In this document: positions 45,701 through 53,639 of the stretch, one piece after another
Position numbering within the stretch: the first letter of the stretch is position 1
Layout: each line of letters opens with the position of its first letter
Assembly (NCBI GenBank): GCA_040877415.1
Contig: JBBDNV010000178.1
Coordinates: forward strand, 1-59,413
Source of the DNA: JBBDNV01 sp040877415
GTDB lineage: Bacteria; Planctomycetota; Planctomycetia; Pirellulales; PALSA-1355
Reading direction: 5' to 3'
Length of the DNA stretch: 59,413 nucleotides
The notes under the pieces: model-generated
The model's database searches: none
Told to the model about the DNA's origin: nothing
The model's input: only the letters and a program-made list of their open reading frames with translations
Program-made: the position numbers and the translations under genes

Positions 45701-46334
45701 CAAATGGATCGGCTATCGCGGCGGGGCCGATATCGTCCAGCCCTGTGTAAAGAGCCAGCACCAAATCGGCCGTCATAATCGTCATGGCCGCCGCAGCGGT
45801 CATCGCCACCGATCGTGTGAGCGCGGCCACCGCAAAAAACAACGCGCACATGATGAACAGATTCGGCAGAACGATGACAACGAGACTAAAGACATAAGGT
45901 GCCCAGGTGTAGCTACCGAGCAGTTCCCGATCCAGCCACGGCATGTAGGTGCCGATGGCAGTTCCCAACAAGCAGACCAGCCCAAGCGCAAGCGCCGCGC
46001 AATAAGCGCCGGTGAATCTTCCCAGCAGAAACGGCAGCTTGCCTATCGGAGTGACGAAAAAGAACGAAACCAGTGATTTGTCATAGTCGCGCGTGATGGC
46101 AGTTACGACGAGCACCACCACAGGCAGCATCGCCAGATAATTCAACGTCGAGACGACCTGGATGATTTTGGCGGCACCGTTGACGTCTATTCTTTGATTC
46201 TCGTCGAGATGGATTCCGATCGAGGTAACGGTAAGAAAATGGATGAGAAAAAAGACCAGCAGCGCGCCCCACAAGAACGGCGCCTTAAGCTGGTAGCGTA
46301 TTTCGAACCGCAGAACTTCCAGAAACGAACGCAT
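42777..46334 (-). CDS. ABC-2 permease fused to an M1-family metallopeptidase
   Basis: This 1185-residue protein carries two six-helix ABC-2 permease units in residues 1 to about 600 (MRSFLEVLRFEIRYQLKAPF; DVAGALKNPFTLVLVVLAAV), and residues about 640-1185 are an M1 gluzincin peptidase. The zinc site is HELSHQWWG (about 925) with the third ligand in MLNETLAQYS, matching HExxH-X18-E. The peptidase part is extracytoplasmic, after the last helix at about 590. Such permease-peptidase fusions are known with an adjacent ABC ATPase, as here four bases upstream. The substrate is unknown; a peptide exported and trimmed by the same protein is possible. Confidence 0.88.
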   Translation of the reverse strand: MRSFLEVLRFEIRYQLKAPFLWGALLVFFLIHFLTVTSIGIHLDENQRIDVNGAAKIIQVVSTLNYLAMLPVVVLVVTAITRDYDKSLVSFFFVTPIGKLPFLLGRFTGAYCAALALGLVCLLGTAIGTYMPWLDRELLGSYTWAPYVFSLVVIVLPNLFIMCALFFAVAALTRSVAMTAAAAMTIMTADLVLALYTGLDDIGPAAIADPFAALTIREATRYWTVPELNTQLPGGHLLVNRLLWLGIASLSLVFALTRFRLDLAYDGGGRWWPFHRQTRPKAPPAPLARHVDVEPRFLCWDSLAQFASQLKMDVAGALKNPFTLVLVVLAAVTTIQEFRSHADPLSGLPYYPLTSLMLGHFRYGLVTFVIIVAIYYSGALVYREKESGVSEIVGASPYADWIMVVSKTVALCLVVIALLLTAMLTSMASQALAAYTNFEIPVYLRSLFVHNGPYYAMLCVLAVALQVLAPNKWLGTLAVFAAFVILLSLEQIGVEHILVSFLIPYAVYSDMNGYGPAGPQVVALIAYWSPFCVLLMVVGNLLYPRGLHASLSDRAREAATRFGRGVGYTALGAAAAFVAAGGWIFYNTNILNRYQTTAERQQLLAKYEIDYGRYVGSPAPSFQQIDLAVDVYPQERRLESRGSALLRNNKDHAINEFVVSVEPQMEVMKLAVGSATLTTSDSEQGFYLFAMSSPLEPGMTVTLNWDMKRQNRGFVSKDHDYEIVENGTYLPTPTMPIPGFDSERFITSDDWRRRLGLDPAKGLPELGDPAYLGVLKFGVDSHTEFRAVLSTSADQIAVTQGELQREWLKDGRRYFEYVADRPIWPAISFSSAGYEVARDKWNDVTLEIYHDKKHGMNIEAMLKTVKLSLDYLTREFAPYPHATFKIVEHPLYHLAAHPPPGTADYPEVLGFLTDNSSFQGLDFATIHELSHQWWGCMAYGARMRGRQMLNETLAQYSTLMIFKEYFGPSFAGRVARSFQDGYLKSRRAETDAERPLIETDDQGYISYFKGPLAFYALADAIGEGRVNRALRKYLEKFADKGPPFPTSRDVVNELRAVAGDEHQELITDLFEKIVLYDFRIDQVDVRRSGDVFDVSITLAARKFEVDGLGEETEVPLNADVDVALFSQADDRAERRLPAHQEKRRVHSGIQTITLQVTNPPKSVEIDPLYMMIDRTRQDSVMKIDR

Positions 46335-46338
46335 CGAG

Positions 46339-47220
46339 CTATTCCAAGTTGTCTTTCAGCCCGTGTTCGACAAGGACGCCAAAGTAGACGTCTTCAAGCT
46401 CCGGGACGACGGCCGTCGCTCCATCCGGTTTGTCGTGAGCAAGGATACGAACTTCAGTCTGGCCCGACCGGAATCGGGTTGAGAGGACGATATGGTCTGC
46501 CCGAATTCTCTCCAGCTCTTGCTTCGAGACGATCTTGGCCCATAGCTTGCCGTTCATTTCCACGGTGAGTTTTCTCGCCTCTCCCTCCTTCAGGATTTTC
46601 CCCTGCCCCATGATCGCGATCCGCGGACACAGATCGGCAACGTCGTCCACAATATGCGTGGACAGAATGATGACTCGCTCCTGCCCGACTTCCGCCAGCA
46701 GATTCTGAAAGCGGCGCCTTTCCGCGGGATCCAAGCCTGCCGTGGGCTCATCCACGATGATCAGCCTTGGGTTGCCCAAAAGCGCTTGAGCAATCCCGAA
46801 TCGCTGCTTCATGCCGCCGGAAAACCGATCGACGCTGCGCTTGCGAATGTTCCACAAGTTGGTTTGGACCAACAAAGTTTCGACGACTTGTTTGCGCTCT
46901 TTGCCGTGGATGCCTTTTAGGGCGGCAAAATGCAAGAGCATGGCTTCCGCTGAGGTCCGCGGATAGCAGCCGAATTCCTGGGGTAGGTAGCCCAGAATGC
47001 GACGCAGCGCCGTCTTGTCTTTGCGAACGTCGATACCATCGAAGTGAATCGAGCCTTCGTCGGGCTCCTGCAGGGTCGCAATCGTTCTCATCAGCGTCGA
47101 CTTGCCCGCGCCGTTGGGCCCCAGCAAACCAAACAGCCCGGTGGACATCTCCAGGTTAACGCCTTGCAGCGCAACGATGTTGCCGGGGTATATCTTGCTG
47201 ACTCTTGAAAGACTTAGCAT
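46339..47220 (-). CDS. ABC transporter ATPase
   Basis: The 293-residue ATPase has Walker A (GPNGAGKST), Q-loop (LPQEFGCYP), signature (FSGGMKQR), Walker B (LIIVDEPTAGLD) and H-loop (LSTHIVDDV). The C-terminal 80 residues are a regulatory tail typical of ABC-2 exporters. It is the partner of the downstream permease-peptidase. I start at the ATG 47220, preceded by GGAG; the open frame reaches 47280 across the promoter. Confidence 0.92.
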   Translation of the reverse strand: MLSLSRVSKIYPGNIVALQGVNLEMSTGLFGLLGPNGAGKSTLMRTIATLQEPDEGSIHFDGIDVRKDKTALRRILGYLPQEFGCYPRTSAEAMLLHFAALKGIHGKERKQVVETLLVQTNLWNIRKRSVDRFSGGMKQRFGIAQALLGNPRLIIVDEPTAGLDPAERRRFQNLLAEVGQERVIILSTHIVDDVADLCPRIAIMGQGKILKEGEARKLTVEMNGKLWAKIVSKQELERIRADHIVLSTRFRSGQTEVRILAHDKPDGATAVVPELEDVYFGVLVEHGLKDNLE

Positions 47221-47242
47221 GGGCACGCTCCGCGATCGTAAT

Positions 47243-47248
47243 AGTATA
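47243..47248 (-). promoter_or_regulatory. Probable -10 box of the ABC operon
   Basis: TATACT on the minus strand, 22 bases upstream of the start codon; the leader would be very short. Confidence 0.4.
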
Positions 47249-47296
47249 CTGCCTCTGCGAGGCAGTGGTTTCATGAACATCGTCCACGAAGAGCAG

Positions 47297-47490
47297 GCCC
47301 TGCGTACAGGGCTTACGCATCAAAATGAGGCAGTTTCAGGCCAGTTTTTCGCGTGTTTTTGAGCCTGTGGGTAGCCCCCGATAGCATTCGTCAAAATGGC
47401 GCGAAAAAAGTCTCTGGATCAAAACTGCGAAAACCCGCCGTTTCAAGGACTTGCGCCCCAATTTTGATGCGTAAGCCCTGGCCCTGCGTA
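47297..47490. mobile_element. Non-autonomous element with 20-bp inverted ends and 10-bp target duplication
   Basis: The 174-bp element (47307-47480) begins CAGGGCTTACGCATCAAAAT and ends with its exact reverse complement. GCCCTGCGTA flanks it on both sides (47297-47306, 47481-47490). Perfect ends and a perfect 10-bp duplication suggest a recent insertion. The interior does not code. Duplications of 8-10 bp and CAGGG ends would fit an ISAs1-type parent, but that is a guess. Confidence 0.87.
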
Positions 47491-47528
47491 GGATCGGTCG
47501 CGGAAGACGAGGCGTCCAGCTACGCCCA

Positions 47529-48677
47529 TCATCGTAACTTTGGAACTCGAGTGGACGACCGCATGAGCGTGTCCAACTTGGCGGCCGCCTCTAGCTGCAT
47601 TGTCGGCACGACGTGGGAGTAGGTGTCGAGCGTGATGCCGATCTGAGAATGGCCGAGGCGCTCCTGGACGACCTTGGGGTGGACGCCGGCGGCCAGCAAA
47701 AGCGTGGCGGAGGTGTGCCGCAGGTCGTGGAAACGGATGGCGGGCAGATCGGCAGTGGCGAGCAGCGGCTTGAAGTGGTTGACGTGGAAATGGGTACGCC
47801 GCAGCGGGCCGCCGATCGAGTTGCAGAAGACCCAGGGCTCCTTTGCAAAACCTTCGCGGACCGATTGGGCCCGATGTTTCGTGACGGCGTCGACGGCCAC
47901 CTGGGGAAGGTCGACGCGGCGGCGGCTCTTGGGGGTCTTGGGCTCGGCTAGCGAGAGCTTGCCGTTGATCTCGATCAGCGTGCTGCGGACGTTGATCGCG
48001 CGGCCCTTGAGGTCGACGTCGGGCCATTGCAGGCCAAAGATCTCGCCCAGCCGCATGCCAGTGCCGATCGCCACGACGTAGAGCGCGTAAAGCCGGCCGT
48101 CCTTGGCGGCATCAAGCAACTGCTGCACCTGTTCGGCAGTAAGCGGCGCTATCTGGCGTTTGGGCACGCGGGGCGGGTCGATCGCGTCACACGGATTGCG
48201 GGCGATCAGGCCCCAGCGTAGCGCCTGCTTGAGTGCCCGGCGCAACACAGCGTGCGTCAGCTGGCGAACGCGGGGACCAACGCCATCCCGTTCCATGTCG
48301 GCATAGAGCCGCTGGATGTGAACGGGATTCAGGATGGACAGGGTCGTGCCGCCGATTCGTGGATCGATGTGGTTCCTAATGATGCCCTTGTAGCTGAAGT
48401 AGGTGGTCTGGCGGATCGTCGGCCGAGCGGCATCTTCAACCCAGCGCTCCAAAAAGGCCGAGAGCCGCGTGCGACTAGGCTCAACAAACGTGCCGTCCAT
48501 GCGCGTCGCTTGGACCTTGCTCAGCTTCTTGGCGACTTCGTCCTTGCTGACGCCGAAGATCGTCTTGCGGACCCGCTTGCCGCTGGCCGCGTACCCGGCA
48601 CTATAGGTGGCACACCACGTGCCGTCGGTCCGCTGGTAGATTGATCCTTCCCCACGTCCGCGCCGCGCGCGTCGCAT
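47529..48677 (-). CDS. Tyrosine-type site-specific integrase
   Basis: The 382-residue protein has an N-terminal arm-binding segment (GEGSIYQRTDGTWCATYSAG), a SAM-like core-binding domain (about 60-165) and a catalytic domain with Arg in GTGMRLGEIFGLQW (about 206), HxxR in FHDLRHTSA (about 315), GH in RLGHSQIG and the nucleophile in LDTYSHV (about 350). It integrates or excises the element. It follows the zinc-finger gene by 3 bases, with GGGAGGA overlapping that gene's stop. The attachment site is not identified. Confidence 0.93.
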   Translation of the reverse strand: MRRARRGRGEGSIYQRTDGTWCATYSAGYAASGKRVRKTIFGVSKDEVAKKLSKVQATRMDGTFVEPSRTRLSAFLERWVEDAARPTIRQTTYFSYKGIIRNHIDPRIGGTTLSILNPVHIQRLYADMERDGVGPRVRQLTHAVLRRALKQALRWGLIARNPCDAIDPPRVPKRQIAPLTAEQVQQLLDAAKDGRLYALYVVAIGTGMRLGEIFGLQWPDVDLKGRAINVRSTLIEINGKLSLAEPKTPKSRRRVDLPQVAVDAVTKHRAQSVREGFAKEPWVFCNSIGGPLRRTHFHVNHFKPLLATADLPAIRFHDLRHTSATLLLAAGVHPKVVQERLGHSQIGITLDTYSHVVPTMQLEAAAKLDTLMRSSTRVPKLR

Positions 48678-48680
48678 CCC

Positions 48681-49631
48681 TTATTCCTCCCGTAGCCAGT
48701 TCTTTATCGTGGCCAAATCGGACCCAGTTGCCTTGGCGATCTCCCGCAGTGTCTTGCCAGCTTGCCGCATCTCTGCGGCCTTCTTCTGGCGACGGCGCAT
48801 GGCTCGGCTGCGGCAGGCATCCGAGCAGTACCGGCGGTCGGCCCGATTCACATCAGGCGACATCTCCATCGCCCGGCCGCAGATTTCGCAGGCTCGATAG
48901 GTCTTCTTGCCACTGATCGATGAGGCGAACTGAAACCAGAGCGCGCCCAGGAGATTGTTGGGCCGCGTGACGAGTTGGTACTTGCCATCGGGCCAATCCA
49001 GCATGGTCTGGGCGCCGAGCACCGCAAGCCGATTGTTGATGGCATAAACGACGTACGATTGGGCGGCCCGAAGGGGAGTCCCGCGCTGTGCAACCGCGGT
49101 GGCTCCCGTCTCGACCGTAAATTCGGCACCGGAATGCTCGGTGACGCGCCGGCTCTGCCAGAGCCAGGGCTCGTACTCAAGGACGTTGTCCACGTGGGGA
49201 AACTCGACCACGCCTGCCCTATCGGCCTTGAAGAGTTCGGCATGCTCCGCCGGCAGTTTTCGGGCCCGCACCGCGTCCCAAACTTGGATCAGAAACCGCA
49301 TCGTGCGGACCTCGAACTCCCACTCCTCGAATCGCTCGAGTTCCTCGCCCCAGAGTGGACCATGGCGGTTGACAAAATCGAGGATCTGATCCGGCGTCGG
49401 CTCCATAGCCGCAAAGTTGCGGAATAGCGCAGCGTCTTCTTCTGTGGGCAGGACGACCCTGCGGTTCATCAGTTCCGGTCGTTTGCCAACCAGTGCGAGC
49501 CGTGGCGTGTCGTCGCCACCTGGGTTCCACGGCGGTCGGATGCGCCGCACGTATCCCCGGCGGTCCGAGGGCTCGACCCACTCGTAGCCCTCGCCGTTCA
49601 GGGCGGCTTCGTACGTGATCAGGCTGGTCAT
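48681..49631 (-). CDS. CGNR-like zinc-finger protein with C-terminal HTH
   Basis: At 316 residues, it has an N-terminal half without recognised motifs, a zinc knuckle at about 243-280 (ACEICGRAMEMS and RRYCSDACRSRAMRRRQ) like the CGNR zinc finger, and an HTH at the end (AGKTLREIAKATGSDLATIK). Such proteins are mostly actinobacterial/planctomycete regulators. Encoded immediately before the integrase, it is probably co-transcribed and may control integration or gene expression of the element. Starts at ATG 49631. Confidence 0.75.
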   Translation of the reverse strand: MTSLITYEAALNGEGYEWVEPSDRRGYVRRIRPPWNPGGDDTPRLALVGKRPELMNRRVVLPTEEDAALFRNFAAMEPTPDQILDFVNRHGPLWGEELERFEEWEFEVRTMRFLIQVWDAVRARKLPAEHAELFKADRAGVVEFPHVDNVLEYEPWLWQSRRVTEHSGAEFTVETGATAVAQRGTPLRAAQSYVVYAINNRLAVLGAQTMLDWPDGKYQLVTRPNNLLGALWFQFASSISGKKTYRACEICGRAMEMSPDVNRADRRYCSDACRSRAMRRRQKKAAEMRQAGKTLREIAKATGSDLATIKNWLREE

Positions 49632-49737
49632 CTTGGTACTCCAGGTATGCCACGAATATATTACGGATAACTGTGTTGCACGTCAAGGAGCGATCAATAC
49701 AATTATTCTTGTGGTAGCCGTGCTGGTCGCCACGGCA

Positions 49738-49753
49738 TTTAGGACGCCCTAAA
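49738..49753. promoter_or_regulatory. Inverted repeat upstream of the excisionase gene
   Basis: TTTAGG-ACGC-CCTAAA, a perfect 6-bp palindrome 17 bases before the ATG, in the divergent control region (49632-49770). TACAAT at 49697-49702 is a possible -10 box for the rightward genes. A GCCGTG/CACGGC hairpin lies at 49717-49736. Confidence 0.5.
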
Positions 49754-49770
49754 ACCGCGAGAAGGAACCC

Positions 49771-49971
49771 ATGAGCACTCCGACGTTTTCCTCTGAGTCA
49801 CAGTTGGTCCGCGTCACCGAGGTCGCCCGGCATCTGAGCCTCAGCCGCAGCAAGATCTACCAGATGATGGAAGCCGGCGACCTTCCCTACGTGAAGCTCG
49901 GCAAGAGCCGGCGCGTCCGCTGGCCCGACGTCGAGCGGCTCGTGGACCAGAACACCGTCTCCCGGTCGTAG
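49771..49971 (+). CDS. Excisionase/MerR-like DNA-binding protein
   Basis: The 66-residue protein has a single winged-helix excisionase domain: VRVTEVARHLSLSRSKIYQM, MEAGDLPYVKLGKSRRVRW, DVERLV. Proteins of this family direct integrase toward excision or act as repressors. It is divergent from the zinc-finger-integrase pair and 87 bases upstream of the primase. RBS AAGGA. Confidence 0.88.
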   Translation: MSTPTFSSESQLVRVTEVARHLSLSRSKIYQMMEAGDLPYVKLGKSRRVRWPDVERLVDQNTVSRS

Positions 49972-50058
49972 GCCGCAGCCGATCACTTTTCCCGTGTTCC
50001 GTCCTAAGGCCGGCCCGCGGAACCCACTTTCGGCTGCAGCATTGCGGAGCCATCTCGC

Positions 50059-52383
50059 ATGGACGATGCGACCCAGGGAGATCATCAAAGCGACCAAGCC
50101 AGCGTCACGCGACTGGCGGCAGAGCGATATGCGCGGCGCGGTTGGTCCGTCATTCCACTGCCCCACCGCAGCAAGAACCCTGGCTTCAATGCCTGGGAGC
50201 AGCTTCGCCTGACTCCAAATACGATCGGCGACCACTTCAACGGCCAGCCGCAGAATATCGGCGTGCTGCTGGGCGAGCCTTCGGGTTGGCTCATCGACGT
50301 CGATCTTGATCATCCACGTGCTGTCGAGCTAGCTCCCCAGTTCTTGCCGCCTACGCTAGCGATCTTCGGCCGGTCGGGTAAGCCGCGTTCGCACTGGCTG
50401 CACCGCGCCACGGCCTCAGTGGCGACCAAGAAGCATAAGAGTAAGTCGGCCGGCATGATCGTCGAGCTGCGATCGACGGGCGCACAGTCGGTTTTCCCTC
50501 CCAGTACACATGAGAGCGGAGAAGCGATTACTTGGGTCGACGAGGCAGCAGAGCCTGCAGCCGTCGATCCCGATGAGCTACTGGATTGCGTCAAACGGCT
50601 GGCGGAAGCAGTACTCGTGGAACTAGGCGAGAAACGAGCGGCCACAGAAAAGAAAAAACATGCCAACGGGCCGGCACCCGAACCGCCGCCAGTCAGCCCC
50701 GTTGAGCCTGCAGACAAGGCGTCACGTTGCCTGGCGGCCATGCTGCGGATGGCCATTCTAGACCACCGCGACGGATCGCATCGACTGTTCGTGTGCGCCT
50801 GCCGGGCTGTCGAGCATGACCTTGACGACGCTACCGCCCTGGCCACGATCAGCCAGTACGCCAGTCAGTGGCCGTTCCCACGTGGCTGGACCGACCAGGA
50901 AATCCTCCAGCGGCTGCGTGACGCCGAAAAACAATGCCGCCGAGGTGCGGCACTGGAACTCGACGCTGAGGGCTGCGTTTCGCTCGGCCAGCGCGATCCA
51001 CAATCCGGCAAGCTAGTGCTCTCACCCAGACGGACGCTGCCCACCGCAGAGGCCTACGTGCGGGATTACCATCTCCATTCAGACGGTCGCATGCTCCATT
51101 GCTATGCGGGCATGCTCATGGCGTGGCACCACAACCGCTATACGGAGGTCGAGGACAACGCCGTTAAGAAGCAACTCCAGACCTGGCTGCACGACTCGCT
51201 GCGCTACATCTTCAATCGCCAGACCGGGGAACTCGAGCTCGTGCAATACGATTCGAACCCGAGCACGGTCAACGCAGCTCTCGATTCGATCCGTGCCTTT
51301 GCGCACATGCCTGTGACAGTGACTTCGCCATCGTGGCTCCAAGCCAACGAGGACCATCCTCCGGCCAACGAGATATTGCCCTGCCGATCAGCGATTGTGC
51401 ATCTGCCTACGATGCGGCAACTTCCACCGACCCCGCTCTTCTTCTCGGTCAACGCGCTCGACTTCGACCTTGATCCACAGGCGCCGGAGCCGATGGCGTG
51501 GCATCGCTTCCTCCACCAGCTATTCGACGGCGATCTCGAAGCGCTCGAGCTGCTGCAAGAGTGGTTTGGCTACTGCCTCACGGGCGATACGTCGCAGCAG
51601 AAAATTATGCTGATTGTCGGGCCAAGACGCAGTGGCAAAGGCACGCTTGCCCGCGTGCTCGCGCGGCTGATCGGAATTGGCAATGTCTGTGGCCCCACGA
51701 CCTCCGGCCTGGCCAGCCATTTCGGGCTGCAGCCCCTGCTCGGCAAGACACTGGCCATCGTCAGCGACGCCCGCTTCCATGGCGAGAACATACCGATTGT
51801 GGTCGAACGCCTGCTATGTATCAGCGGTGAAGACCTGGCCACGGTGGACCGCAAGTTCCTGGGCAGCGTCACGATGAAGCTGCCGACGCGATTCATGTTC
51901 CTCACGAACGAATTGCCCAGAATGACCGATGCCAGCGGAGCCCTGGCCGGGAGATTCGTGATTCTGCGGCTGACCGAGAGCTTCTACGGCAAGGAGGACA
52001 CCGGCCTCACCGACCGCCTGCTGGCCGAACTGCCTGGCATTCTGAACTGGGCAATCGAAGGCTGGCAGCGCCTGCACCAGCGGGGCCACTTCATAGTGCC
52101 CGCGAGCGTCAAGGACATGGTGCAGGAGATCGAAGACCTGTCGTCCCCTGTATCGGCCTTTGTTCGTGACGATTGCGTCGTCGGCCCCGGACACCGCATC
52201 AACGTCGATACGCTGTACGATGCCTGGAAGCGGTGGTGCGAAAACGAAGGACGGCACGCGGTAACTACGAAGCAGACCTTCGGTCGCGACCTGGCTGCAG
52301 CCGTCGCCGGCGTCACTCGCCGCCGTGGTGCGGCGATGCAGCCGTTCTATGATGGAATCGCGCTAAGAGTGAGTTGGCAGTGA
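50059..52383 (+). CDS. Primase-polymerase/SF3 helicase replication protein
   Basis: The 774-residue protein has an N-terminal bifunctional primase-polymerase domain (about 15-190: ERYARRGWSVIPLPHRSKNP; DVDLDHPRAVELA with catalytic acidic residues), a linker rich in Lys/Pro, a primase C-terminal region, and a D5/SF3 helicase (about 480-700) with Walker A GPRRSGKGT (about 520) and Walker B-like LAIVSDARF. This architecture is typical of phage satellites and integrative plasmids that replicate from their own origin. GCGGAG lies upstream of the ATG. Confidence 0.9.
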   Translation: MDDATQGDHQSDQASVTRLAAERYARRGWSVIPLPHRSKNPGFNAWEQLRLTPNTIGDHFNGQPQNIGVLLGEPSGWLIDVDLDHPRAVELAPQFLPPTLAIFGRSGKPRSHWLHRATASVATKKHKSKSAGMIVELRSTGAQSVFPPSTHESGEAITWVDEAAEPAAVDPDELLDCVKRLAEAVLVELGEKRAATEKKKHANGPAPEPPPVSPVEPADKASRCLAAMLRMAILDHRDGSHRLFVCACRAVEHDLDDATALATISQYASQWPFPRGWTDQEILQRLRDAEKQCRRGAALELDAEGCVSLGQRDPQSGKLVLSPRRTLPTAEAYVRDYHLHSDGRMLHCYAGMLMAWHHNRYTEVEDNAVKKQLQTWLHDSLRYIFNRQTGELELVQYDSNPSTVNAALDSIRAFAHMPVTVTSPSWLQANEDHPPANEILPCRSAIVHLPTMRQLPPTPLFFSVNALDFDLDPQAPEPMAWHRFLHQLFDGDLEALELLQEWFGYCLTGDTSQQKIMLIVGPRRSGKGTLARVLARLIGIGNVCGPTTSGLASHFGLQPLLGKTLAIVSDARFHGENIPIVVERLLCISGEDLATVDRKFLGSVTMKLPTRFMFLTNELPRMTDASGALAGRFVILRLTESFYGKEDTGLTDRLLAELPGILNWAIEGWQRLHQRGHFIVPASVKDMVQEIEDLSSPVSAFVRDDCVVGPGHRINVDTLYDAWKRWCENEGRHAVTTKQTFGRDLAAAVAGVTRRRGAAMQPFYDGIALRVSWQ

Positions 52384-52933
52384 GAAGTCAGGGAAGTAGC
52401 GTGGTCCACGCAAGCACGTTTATTGCCCAAGGTCTCTGGATTGCCGCATCACTGTCGCGCACTGTCGCGACAGTAGCCATTGTACTAATCGCGCGTGCGG
52501 GCGCGCGCACGCGCGGGAGAAAGGTACGGCGCAATGGGGACTGTCGCGACAGTCTGCGGCAGTGCCGCAGTAGATCAGACAACTCAGATAAGCAACGGGA
52601 ACGAGGTTGATTCTCTTTACGACCAAGGCAGGATCAGTCGGACCGAATCGCGAACAAGGACGACAGTGCCTACTGCGAGCGATGTGACCATCCTCGTCCG
52701 TGCGTTGCTTCAACGTACAACGCGAATCAAATCGGCGCGGCAGACAAAGATGACGAAAGGCGCTCCTAATATTCCCAGAAGTCGGCCGGCAGGTTCATGC
52801 GGCGCACTTCTGGGAATACTGGGAGCGCGATTCAGGCCCCCGGGGGGACGCTTAGGTACTTTTTCACCCGACGTGCATGGTTTCCCACCCCCACCCCGGC
52901 CGCCCGACCTAGAGTCCGTCCGTCCGGTGAAAT
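52384..52933. other. Palindrome-rich non-coding region, candidate replication origin
   Basis: ACTGTCGCGACAGT, a perfect 14-bp palindrome, occurs at 52461-52474 and 52540-52553, with a half site ACTGTCGCGC at 52451-52460. CTGCGGC-AGT-GCCGCAG follows at 52554-52570. GCGCGTGCG and CGCACGCGC face each other at about 52491-52513. A 23-bp inverted repeat is at 52760-52828. No credible gene is found in the 550 bases. Position behind a primase gene suggests an origin or operators. Confidence 0.5.
52760..52828. repeat. 23-bp inverted repeat with 23-base loop
   Basis: The left arm, 52760-52782 (GCGCTCC...TATTCCCAGAAGT), pairs with 52806-52828 (ACTTCTGGGAATA...GGGAGCGC) at 21 of 23 positions. The loop also contains a CCGGCCGGC-rich section. 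No T-run follows, so it is not a simple terminator. Confidence 0.65.
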
Positions 52934-53272
52934 ATGAAGCAATGCGTTTACTGTAAACGAGTTGCGACGCACAAAGGCATGTGCCACGCGCACTACATGC
53001 GCGCAAGGCGCGGTTCGGGCATGGACGCACCGTTGGCTCCTCAACTCGGCGGCCAATGCTCAGCCGCCGGCTGTGATCGCCCAGCCTCCGAGCACGGACT
53101 ATGCCACAGTCATGCGCGACGCGCCCGACGTGGCCGGCCGGTCGATGGCCCGATTCATGAGCGGCGAGATGACTGGCCATCGATATGCACGCACGATGGC
53201 TGCTCTTTGCCATCTCGTGCGACAGGCCTGTGCCGTCGTCACTATATCCGTTCGCTGAAGCGGCCGAAGTGA
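52934..53272 (+). CDS. Small protein with three zinc-binding CxxC-type repeats
   Basis: The 112-residue basic protein has three tandem units, each with two Cys, then GxC-xx-H: CVYCKRVATHKGMCHAHYMR; CDRPASEHGLCHSHARRARR; CSLPSRATGLCRRHYIRS. The unit looks like C-x(2-4)-C-x(9)-C-x2-H, a likely zinc site, and each is followed by Arg-rich sequence, which suggests nucleic-acid binding. Similar single-repeat proteins occur in phages. It is the last clear gene of the integrase-primase element. Confidence 0.75.
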   Translation: MKQCVYCKRVATHKGMCHAHYMRARRGSGMDAPLAPQLGGQCSAAGCDRPASEHGLCHSHARRARRGRPVDGPIHERRDDWPSICTHDGCSLPSRATGLCRRHYIRSLKRPK

Positions 53273-53280
53273 AACACAAC

Positions 53281-53451
53281 ATGAACTCCACGCTCAGATC
53301 ACGCACCAAAAGGCGCAGCAGGACGCCTGCGTACGTTGGCGGAAGTCCCGATCAGAATGTTCGTCCGGGAGACCCCAGCCTCACGAAGGCGGCGATCGAG
53401 GAGCAGCGTCATGACGCGGTTCCGTCAGAATTCGCCGTTTGGGAATGTTGA
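53281..53451 (+). CDS. Small ORF of 56 codons, doubtful
   Basis: A frame starts at ATG 53281, 8 bases after the zinc-repeat gene. The product is hydrophilic and matches nothing I know. In another frame the same DNA reads RTLAEVPIRMFVRETPASRR, which looks like a remnant of a DNA-binding region, so this may be decayed sequence. The rest of 53452-53583 shows nothing. Confidence 0.25.
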   Translation: MNSTLRSRTKRRSRTPAYVGGSPDQNVRPGDPSLTKAAIEEQRHDAVPSEFAVWEC

Positions 53452-53583
53452 CCACGGCACGAGCCATTCGCCTGGCTGGCGTTGCAGCACCGGTGCGCCA
53501 AACCTGCCGGATCGCGCACCACGACGCCCTGGTTGGCCCACGTCGCGGCGCTTGGGCTCCGTTGGCCACGGACGCCGCCAACA

Positions 53584-53623
53584 AGAAAACGCCCCGACGC
53601 CCGCGACGTGAGGCGTTGGGGCG
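53584..53623 (-). terminator. Intrinsic terminator of the HARE-HTH gene
   Basis: Minus strand: CGCCCCAACGCC and GGCGTCGGGGCG form a 12-bp stem with one G-T pair, followed by TTTTC. Confidence 0.85.
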
Positions 53624-53639
53624 GGACCCCGGGTGGGAG

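Noticed and set aside
52495..52956. 153-codon frame after the primase
   Set aside because: It runs across several palindromes, has no RBS and no protein-like composition.
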